From the NCBI GenBank assembly GCA_947175655.1, contig CAMWNQ010000117.1, forward strand, positions 1 through 5,482: 5,482 nucleotides of DNA, read 5' to 3'. The notes below the pieces were generated by a model. The model was given only the letters and a program-made list of their open reading frames with translations, did not search any database and was not told the DNA's origin. The stretch is from an uncultured Clostridia bacterium (lineage in GTDB: Bacteria; Bacillota; Clostridia; Oscillospirales; Ruminococcaceae). The position numbers and the translations under genes are program-made. Position 1 is the first letter of the stretch. Each line of letters starts with the position of its first letter. Shown here in pieces: positions 1-5,482 of this stretch.

Positions 1-68
1 GTAATATATTTGTAGCTTTTACACAAAGAGAAAACGATATTTTATATGATTTCAAATATAAATATTAA
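1..68 (+). CDS. Possible 3' end of an unrecognised upstream gene (partial)
   Basis: The frame starting at base 3 is open from the window edge to a TAA at 66-68 and would encode 21 residues (NIFVAFTQ... ending DFKYKY). The stop is 12 bases before the mtaB start, and the mtaB ribosome site AAGGAG (70-75) follows directly, which is the tight spacing expected inside an operon. The codons look like those of the neighbouring genes. I do not recognise the tail as any family. In sequence this AT-rich an open run of 21 codons can arise by chance, so this is a tentative call based on context and spacing. Confidence 0.35.
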   Translation, partial: NIFVAFTQRENDILYDFKYKY

Positions 69-80
69 TAAGGAGTTAAT

Positions 81-1397
81 ATGTTAAAAGTATTCTATAT
101 AACTTTTGGATGTAAAGTCAATTCATATGAGACCGAATGTATAAAAAGCATTATGAAAAAAGAAGGGTTTGAAAAAGCTTCTGAATATAAAACAGCAGAT
201 ATTGTTATATTAAACAGCTGTACCGTTACTGCTTCCGGTGACAGCCGTATGATTTCAGCCTTTAATAAAATAAAACGTGAAAATCCCAACGCCATTACTG
301 TTATTACAGGCTGTTATCCTCAGGCATTTCCGGAAGATGCCAAAAAATTAAAAGCTGATATAATTACCGGAACTAAAAATAAACATCAGATTCCGGAAAT
401 GATTCTGGAATTCCTTACAAATCAGAAAAATGCCGTAAAAATAGACAGCTATAATAAAAATGATTTATATGATAATATGACCTGCTGTGAATTTCCAGAT
501 AATACAAGAGCTTTTATTAAAATTCAGGATGGCTGTAACTGTTTCTGTTCCTATTGCATTATACCATATGCAAGAGGCAGATGCCGTTCAAAATCAATAG
601 ATGTTTTAAAAAAAGAAGTGACAAAAATTGCTGAAAATGGTATAAAAGAAATCGTACTCGCTGGCATTAACCTTGCATTTTATGGAAAAGAATACAATTT
701 CACTCTTGCAGATGCAGTTGAAATATGCTGTAGCATTGATAAAATCGAGAGAGTAAGGCTGGGTTCTCTTGAACCTGAAATGATTACTGATGAACAGCTT
801 CAAAGATTTGCAATGCAGGAAAAATTCTGTCCGCAGTTTCATCTTTCTCTTCAAAGTGGCTGTAACAGAACTCTTAAAGCTATGAACAGAAAATATACTG
901 CGGAAGAATATGCGAAACTTGTTCAAAGAATAAGGAATGTATTCCCTATATGCAATATTACAACTGATATAATGGTCGGATTTCCTCAGGAAACAGACGA
1001 AGATTTCAATGAGTCACTGAAATTTGCAGAATCTATAAATTTCGGAAAAATTCACGTTTTCAGATATTCTAGGAGAAAAGGCACTGTTGCTGATAAAATG
1101 AATGGTCAGATAAGTGAAAATATAAAATCATACCGCTGGCATAAAATGAATGAAACAGCATCAGAATCCCAGAAAAATTTTCTGAAATCACGAATCGGAA
1201 TGACTCTCCCTGTGCTTTTTGAACGTGAAAAAGATACGGATTTCCATAATGGCTACACTCCTGATTATACATATGTAAAAATTCCTGAAAAAAATTTCAA
1301 AAAAAGTTTGCGTAATTCTATTTTTTATGTTAAAATAATAAGTAGCACTTCAGACTTCTGCATCGGTGAAATAGTTGATAAACAAACGATTAAGTAA
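81..1397 (+). CDS. mtaB: tRNA (t6A37) 2-methylthiotransferase MtaB, radical SAM
   Basis: MtaB uses S-adenosylmethionine and two iron-sulfur clusters to add a methylthio group to C2 of N6-threonylcarbamoyladenosine 37, giving ms2t6A37 in ANN-decoding tRNAs such as tRNA-Lys; it acts in the cytoplasm. The 438-residue protein has the usual family length and all three domains. The N-terminal methylthiotransferase domain (about 3-115) carries the three cluster cysteines C11 (FGCKVN), C47 (NSCTVT) and C78 (TGCYPQ). The radical SAM domain (about 140-365) has the CxxxCxxC motif at C152, C156 and C159. A TRAM RNA-binding domain (about 370-435) includes GYTPDYTYV. The NSCTVT form of the second cysteine motif and the GYTP-type TRAM favour MtaB over MiaB or RimO. 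The ATG is preceded by AAGGAG (70-75) with a 5-base gap. Extra cysteines C154 and C168 flank the radical SAM motif. Family assignment is firm; the exact tRNA substrates are inferred. Confidence 0.95.
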   Translation: MLKVFYITFGCKVNSYETECIKSIMKKEGFEKASEYKTADIVILNSCTVTASGDSRMISAFNKIKRENPNAITVITGCYPQAFPEDAKKLKADIITGTKNKHQIPEMILEFLTNQKNAVKIDSYNKNDLYDNMTCCEFPDNTRAFIKIQDGCNCFCSYCIIPYARGRCRSKSIDVLKKEVTKIAENGIKEIVLAGINLAFYGKEYNFTLADAVEICCSIDKIERVRLGSLEPEMITDEQLQRFAMQEKFCPQFHLSLQSGCNRTLKAMNRKYTAEEYAKLVQRIRNVFPICNITTDIMVGFPQETDEDFNESLKFAESINFGKIHVFRYSRRKGTVADKMNGQISENIKSYRWHKMNETASESQKNFLKSRIGMTLPVLFEREKDTDFHNGYTPDYTYVKIPEKNFKKSLRNSIFYVKIISSTSDFCIGEIVDKQTIK

Positions 1398-1432
1398 CTT
1401 TATCTGATTTCTGACGTGATTTTTATATCTGT

Positions 1433-1483
1433 ATGCCGACCGCAGTGGCATTAACGCAAAAAATTTAATTCTGCGGAGAAAGG
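1433..1483 (+). promoter_or_regulatory. Candidate pseudoknot leader next to the purL ribosome site
   Basis: Within the mtaB-purL gap, ATGCC (1433-1437) can pair with GGCAT (1447-1451) to make a 5-bp hairpin with a 9-base loop. Six bases of that loop, CCGCAG (1440-1445), are perfectly complementary to CTGCGG (1471-1476), which overlaps the GGAG and adjoins the AGAAAGG (1477-1483) that would bind 16S rRNA. Both helices together make an H-type pseudoknot, with an A/T-rich connecting stretch (1452-1470, including a run of six A) that could cross a groove. Small translational riboswitches such as preQ1-I have this topology. The pairings are seen in the sequence; folding, ligand and regulatory role are inference. 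The 3' helix alone could also form as a long-loop hairpin. I do not match it to a known riboswitch class. Confidence 0.35.
1475..1483 (+). promoter_or_regulatory. purL ribosome binding site; decides the start codon
   Basis: GGAGAAAGG lies here, and its AGAAAGG part (1477-1483) matches the 5' portion of the ideal AGAAAGGAGG. The ATG at 1494 is 10 bases after the last G, a workable distance. The in-frame TTG at 1488 is only 4 bases away, too close for normal initiation. The resulting N-terminus MPVFRIYVEKK also agrees with how clostridial PurL proteins begin. Confidence 0.7.
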
Positions 1484-1493
1484 TTGATTGAAT

Positions 1494-4400
1494 ATGCCTG
1501 TATTCAGAATCTATGTTGAAAAAAAACCCGAATTTGCTACAGAGGCTCAGTCAGTCCTCAGCGATATTCAGACCGCTTTAAGACTTAATATTTCAGGTCT
1601 CAGAATTATTAACAGATATGATGCTGATAAACTCAGTGAAGATGATTTTAAGGCTTCCATAAGCACAGTATTTTCAGAACCGGCTGTTGATGTTGTTTAT
1701 GAAAATCTTCCAGAATTAAATAACAGTGAAAGAATTTTTGCTGTTGAGTTTCTCCCTGGACAATTCGACCAACGTGCTGACAGCTGTGAACAGTGTATTC
1801 AGATTTTAAGACAGGGTGAAAGATGCCGTGTCAAAAATGCCAGAATTTATATAGTTTCCGGAAATATTACAGATTCCGAATTCCAGAAGCTTAAATCTTA
1901 TATTATAAATCCTGTTGAAAGCCGTGAAGCATCTCTTGATTACTTCAAAACCCTTGATACTAATTATAATATTCCCGAAACTGTTGGAACTCTTGACGGA
2001 TTTATTAATCTCGATGACAATCAGCTTAAAGAATTCATAAATAAATATGGTCTTGCTATGGATTTTGATGACATAAAATACTGTCAGAATTACTTTAAAA
2101 ATACAGAAAACAGAAATCCTACTATAACTGAAATAAAAATGATTGATACATACTGGTCAGACCATTGCCGTCATACAACATTCCTTACAAATATTCAGGA
2201 AGTTGACATAGAATCTCCTTATATAGCTGATACTTATAGAATGTATCTCAATACAAGATATCAACTCGGCAGACATAACAAACCAGTAAATCTTATGGAC
2301 ATCGCCACTCTTGCTGCAAAGAAGTTAAAAGCTGACGGTCTTATGCCTGATTTAGATGAGAGTGAGGAAATAAATGCCTGCTCCGTTAAGATTAAAGCTG
2401 ATGTTGATGGACAAGATGAAGACTGGATTTTAATGTTCAAAAATGAAACCCACAACCATCCTACTGAAATTGAACCTTTCGGCGGTGCTGCAACTTGTCT
2501 CGGTGGTGCAATCCGTGACCCTCTTTCAGGACGTTCATATGTGTATCAGGCTATGCGTGTAACTGGTGCGGCAAATCCTCTTGTGCCTGTTGAAGATACC
2601 ATAAAAGGCAAACTCCCACAAAGAAAAATTACTGTAGGTGCTGCGAACGGCTACAGCTCATACGGAAACCAGATAGGTCTTGCTACAGGTCACGTATCAG
2701 AAATATATCACCCTGGATATGTTGCAAAAAGACTTGAAATAGGTGCTGTACTTGGTGCTGCTCCTGCCGAAAATATAAGACGTGAAGCTCCTGTTGCCGG
2801 AGATGTTGTAATACTTCTTGGTGGTAAAACTGGTCGTGATGGCTGTGGCGGTGCTACAGGTTCATCAAAATCACATACACTTGAATCACTTGAACACTGT
2901 GGTGCTGAAGTTCAGAAGGGAAATCCTCCAGAAGAAAGAAAATTACAGAGACTTTTCAGAAATCCTGAAGTTACAAAGATGATTAAACGCTGTAATGACT
3001 TTGGTGCAGGCGGTGTATCTGTTGCAATCGGTGAACTTACTGATGGTCTTATAATAAATCTTGATGCTGTTCCTAAGAAATATGAAGGTCTTGACGGTAC
3101 TGAAATAGCTATAAGTGAATCTCAGGAAAGAATGGCTGTTGTAATCGCAAAAGAGGATATTGACAGATTTATGAAAGAAGCTGAGAAAGAAAATCTTGAA
3201 GCTACTCTTGTTGCAGATGTTGTTGATGAACCACGTCTCAAAATGAACTGGAACGGACATACTATTGTAAATCTTTCAAGAGACTTCCTTAACTCAAATG
3301 GTGCATCAAAATATACTAATATAAGAATCACCAAACCGGCAGAAGAAAAAACAGTTTCTGTTTCTGACTGTCCTGATACATGGATTGAAATTATGTCAAA
3401 TCTCAATGTATGCTCACAGAAAGGACTTGTTGAAAAATTCGACTCAACAATCGGTGCAGGTACTGTATTGATGCCTTATGGTGGAGTATATCAGCTAACA
3501 CCTTCACAGGCTATGGCAGCAAAAATTCCGGTACTCAAAGGCGAAACTAATACCTGTTCTCTTATGGGCTGGGGATATAATCCGGTTATAGCTGAAAGAA
3601 GTCCTTATCACGGTGCTATAATGGCTGTTGTAGAATCTATCGCAAAAGTTGTTGCTGCCGGAGGTACTTATAAAAAATGCTGGCTTACTTTCCAGGAATA
3701 TTTCGAAAGAACCCAGAATGACCCTATAAGATGGGGTAAACCTCTTTCAGCACTTCTTGGTGCTTTCAAGGCACAGCTTGAAATGGGTTGTGGTGCTATA
3801 GGCGGTAAGGATTCAATGTCAGGTACTTTTGAAAATATAGATGTTCCGCCAACTCTTGTATCATTTGCTGTATCTACTGCAAAAGCTGACAAGATAGTTT
3901 CAACTGAATTCAAGTCTGCAGAAGATAATGTTATATATATCGCTCCTGAATATGACAAAAACGGTCTTCCTATATTCTCAAGCGTTAAATCAGTATTTGA
4001 CAAAGTAGAGGATATTATTAAGAATAATCGTGCTAAAGCTATATGGACCATCGGATATGGCGGTGTTGCAGAAGGTATCGCAAAAATGTGCTTTGGTAAT
4101 AAGATAGGATTCAAATTTAATGAAAAACTTCCTGCTGATGTTCTCTTTAAGCCTTGCTATGGTGCATTTATCATCGAACTTGACGGAAAAGCTGAATCCG
4201 ATGAACACGTAATAGGTATTACAGCAGAAGAATACAAAATCTATAGTCTTGATTATTCAATCAATCTTGATTCGCTCCAAAGAGTATGGGAAAACAAGCT
4301 TGAACCTGTATTCCCTTGCAGAATAAAAACTGTTGATACAACTCCGGAATCTTATAAATATCCTACTAAGAAACTTCTTTCTTCAGTTGAAAAATTTGCA

Positions 4401-5198
4401 AAACCAAAAGTTCTTATACCTGTATTCCCTGGTACAAACTGCGAATATGATACAGCACGTGCATTCGAAAAGGCTGGTGCTGTTACTGAAACAGTAGTTG
4501 TCAGAAATATGAAATCAGGAGATATAGAATCATCTGTTGAACAAATTGAAAAAATGATAAAAAAATCACAGATTATTATGATTCCAGGTGGATTCAGCGG
4601 TGGTGATGAACCAGAAGGAAGTGGAAAGTTTATCACAGCATTCTTCAGAAATCCAAGAATCAAAGAGGCTGTACACGAACTTCTGAAATGCCGTGACGGT
4701 CTTATGCTCGGTATATGTAACGGTTTCCAAGCATTAATAAAACTTGGTCTTGTACCTTATGGAGAAATCGTTGAAATGACTGACGAATCACCTACACTTA
4801 CTTTCAATACAATTTCCAGACATCAGTCAATGATGGTAAATACAAGAATAGCATCTACAAAATCACCGTGGCTTTACGGCTGTGAAGTAGGAGATATACA
4901 TACTATTCCGATTTCACATGGTGAAGGACGTTTTACAGCTCCTTTAAGCCTTATCCAGAGGCTTGCTAAAAATGGTCAGATTGCTACACAGTATGTTGAC
5001 CTTGACGGCAAACCTTCTATGGATATAAGATATAATCCAAATACATCAATAGATGCTATAGAAGGTATCACGTCTCCTGATGGTCGTGTATTCGGAAAAA
5101 TGGGTCATAGTGAACGTAAAGGTAATTATATCAGCAAAAACGTTGCAGGTGAAAAAGACCAGAAAATATTTGAAAGCGGTGTAAATTATTTTAAATAA
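1494..5198 (+). CDS. purL: Phosphoribosylformylglycinamidine synthase, single-chain PurL
   Basis: PurL carries out the fourth step of de novo purine synthesis: FGAR + glutamine + ATP to FGAM + glutamate + ADP + Pi, in the cytoplasm. The 1,234-residue protein is the large fused form, so separate PurS and PurQ are not needed. In order: a PurS-like N-terminal region (about 1-150); a linker ending in YWSDHCRHTTF (220-230); a first AIRS-like half with KNETHNHP (316-323), GGKTGRDGCGGATGSSK (443-459), CNDFGAGGVS (500-509) and ISESQERM (540-547); a second half with GGKDSMSG (770-777); and a class I glutaminase domain (about 970-1234). The glutaminase has PGTNCEYD (979-986), PGGFSGGDEP (1031-1040), nucleophile C1075 in GICNGFQ, and H1142 and E1144 in SHGEGRF. 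All key residues are present. Length fits the Clostridia/Streptococcus clade rather than the roughly 1,295-residue proteobacterial type. The gene is complete and ends with tandem in-frame TAA TAA. No other pur gene is in the window. Confidence 0.97.
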   Translation: MPVFRIYVEKKPEFATEAQSVLSDIQTALRLNISGLRIINRYDADKLSEDDFKASISTVFSEPAVDVVYENLPELNNSERIFAVEFLPGQFDQRADSCEQCIQILRQGERCRVKNARIYIVSGNITDSEFQKLKSYIINPVESREASLDYFKTLDTNYNIPETVGTLDGFINLDDNQLKEFINKYGLAMDFDDIKYCQNYFKNTENRNPTITEIKMIDTYWSDHCRHTTFLTNIQEVDIESPYIADTYRMYLNTRYQLGRHNKPVNLMDIATLAAKKLKADGLMPDLDESEEINACSVKIKADVDGQDEDWILMFKNETHNHPTEIEPFGGAATCLGGAIRDPLSGRSYVYQAMRVTGAANPLVPVEDTIKGKLPQRKITVGAANGYSSYGNQIGLATGHVSEIYHPGYVAKRLEIGAVLGAAPAENIRREAPVAGDVVILLGGKTGRDGCGGATGSSKSHTLESLEHCGAEVQKGNPPEERKLQRLFRNPEVTKMIKRCNDFGAGGVSVAIGELTDGLIINLDAVPKKYEGLDGTEIAISESQERMAVVIAKEDIDRFMKEAEKENLEATLVADVVDEPRLKMNWNGHTIVNLSRDFLNSNGASKYTNIRITKPAEEKTVSVSDCPDTWIEIMSNLNVCSQKGLVEKFDSTIGAGTVLMPYGGVYQLTPSQAMAAKIPVLKGETNTCSLMGWGYNPVIAERSPYHGAIMAVVESIAKVVAAGGTYKKCWLTFQEYFERTQNDPIRWGKPLSALLGAFKAQLEMGCGAIGGKDSMSGTFENIDVPPTLVSFAVSTAKADKIVSTEFKSAEDNVIYIAPEYDKNGLPIFSSVKSVFDKVEDIIKNNRAKAIWTIGYGGVAEGIAKMCFGNKIGFKFNEKLPADVLFKPCYGAFIIELDGKAESDEHVIGITAEEYKIYSLDYSINLDSLQRVWENKLEPVFPCRIKTVDTTPESYKYPTKKLLSSVEKFAKPKVLIPVFPGTNCEYDTARAFEKAGAVTETVVVRNMKSGDIESSVEQIEKMIKKSQIIMIPGGFSGGDEPEGSGKFITAFFRNPRIKEAVHELLKCRDGLMLGICNGFQALIKLGLVPYGEIVEMTDESPTLTFNTISRHQSMMVNTRIASTKSPWLYGCEVGDIHTIPISHGEGRFTAPLSLIQRLAKNGQIATQYVDLDGKPSMDIRYNPNTSIDAIEGITSPDGRVFGKMGHSERKGNYISKNVAGEKDQKIFESGVNYFK

Positions 5199-5219
5199 TA
5201 ATTAACAGATAATAATTAA
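5195..5219. repeat. Short 11-bp direct repeat after purL
   Basis: ATAATAATTAA occurs at 5195-5205 and again, identical, at 5209-5219, separated by CAG. It spans the purL stop and abuts the terminator stem. Read on the minus strand it gives a T-rich, interrupted tract just after the hairpin, so it may serve as a weak U-tract for minus-strand transcripts. It may also be simple low-complexity AT sequence. Confidence 0.5.
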
Positions 5220-5252
5220 GGCGGACAAGTTCAATTGTCCGCCTGTTTTTTT
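5220..5252 (+). terminator. Intrinsic (Rho-independent) terminator of purL, possibly bidirectional
   Basis: GGCGGACAA (5220-5228) pairs perfectly with TTGTCCGCC (5235-5243) in a 9-bp, GC-rich stem closed by the 6-base loop GTTCAA, followed by TG and seven T (5246-5252). It starts 21 bases after the purL stop. On the minus strand the same stem is followed by a T-rich but interrupted tract, so it could also end yacP transcripts, less strongly. The element overlaps the coding end of the minus-strand gene. Confidence 0.92.
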
Positions 5253-5482
5253 CTTAGATTTCCAAAATGACTGAATTTCTCTGAATATCCTTCCATCGCC
5301 TTTTCAGTATTTTGTACTTCGGCATAAAATTCTGATGCTGATATTCTGTAAGCACCGTTTCCCATTATAATAATCTGTTCAAGGTTATCTGATGTTGCAA
5401 CTCTTACTGTATATTCTTTTCCTAATTCACGTGATACTCTTTCTATATAAGAATCGGCTGTTTCATTTTCTTTTGTATATAC
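5231..5482 (-). CDS. YacP/Rae1-like NYN-domain ribonuclease, C-terminal part (runs off the window)
   Basis: The minus strand is open from the window edge (5482) to a TGA at 5233-5231 and encodes the last 83 residues of a protein whose start is outside. It begins VYTKENETADSYIERV and continues with RVATSDNLEQIIIMGNGAYR and ISASEF. This closely matches my recollection of the C-terminal half of Bacillus YacP (TKENETADERIEKL, VATSDYTEQ, GQGALRKSARE). YacP, renamed Rae1, is a NYN/PIN-fold endoribonuclease that cleaves mRNA in the ribosomal A site; D10 of ETAD and D32 of ATSD in this fragment are likely acidic-site residues. The tail after the NYN core is shorter than in Bacillus. Its last six residues (KKQADN) are encoded by the T-tract and stem of the purL terminator, and the stop lies in the hairpin loop. 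Family call is confident; activity is inferred from the relative. Confidence 0.85.
   Translation of the reverse strand, partial: VYTKENETADSYIERVSRELGKEYTVRVATSDNLEQIIIMGNGAYRISASEFYAEVQNTEKAMEGYSEKFSHFGNLRKKQADN

Noticed and set aside
1375..1429. Promoter for purL: TTGATA (1375-1380) with a weak -10 near 1398, or TATATC (1424-1429).
   Set aside because: The TTGATA has no good -10 at 16-18 bases. The TATATC has no -35, and a start from it would cut into the leader hairpin. In AT-rich DNA such partial matches are expected.
1401..1430. Terminator after mtaB suggested by T-rich sequence (GATTTTTATATC).
   Set aside because: No GC-rich stem precedes the T-run; the only hairpin in the gap lies downstream of it.
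1436..1445. PurR-type PurBox (CCGAAC-like) at CCGACC.
   Set aside because: It has one mismatch in the core, and I see no second box at the spacing needed for PurR binding.
1411..1451. Possible ZTP (pfl) riboswitch: GCCGACCGCAGTGGCA resembles the 3' CCGCCUGGGCA subdomain, and CGTGA occurs just upstream.
   Set aside because: The conserved core is altered (CCGCAGTGGC rather than CCGCCTGGGC). The 5' domain, with its ACUGGC and GGGGA segments and P1 pairing, is not visible in the gap or the end of mtaB. The functional match (a purine gene) makes it worth an Rfam scan, but I cannot support the call.
3668..4114. A 148-codon open frame on the minus strand inside purL, and other antisense frames within mtaB and purL.
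   Set aside because: They lie opposite strongly conserved coding sequence, show no recognisable domains and are explained as shadows of the real frames.

Overview
The window is AT-rich (by eye roughly one third G+C) and reads like the chromosome of a low-GC Firmicute, most likely a Clostridia-class gut anaerobe of the Ruminococcus/Oscillospiraceae type. The basis is the codon use, AAGGAG-type ribosome sites, a single-chain PurL of about 1,235 residues (the Clostridia/Streptococcus type), an MtaB-type methylthiotransferase and a YacP/Rae1-like NYN protein. The genus is an inference; no rRNA is present to confirm it.

Layout: positions 1-68 may hold the last 21 codons of an unrecognised gene. 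mtaB (81-1397, +) follows with a good ribosome site and encodes the radical-SAM enzyme that methylthiolates t6A37 in tRNAs. A gap of 96 bases leads to purL (1494-5198, +), a complete phosphoribosylformylglycinamidine synthase with its glutaminase domain fused at the C-terminus. The gap has no convincing terminator or promoter, but contains a small hairpin whose loop is exactly complementary to the bases just before the purL ribosome site, a possible pseudoknot-type translational control element. After purL comes a strong intrinsic terminator (5220-5252). The minus strand from 5482 down to 5231 encodes the C-terminal 83 residues of a YacP/Rae1-like protein, whose last codons and stop lie inside the purL terminator.

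The genes do not form one pathway: one modifies tRNA, one makes purines and one probably cleaves ribosome-associated mRNA. mtaB and purL may be co-transcribed, and yacP converges on them. This is mostly ordinary housekeeping chromosome. The two places worth a second look are the purL leader and the shared 3' end of purL and yacP. I see no mobile element, CRISPR array, RNA gene or defence system.
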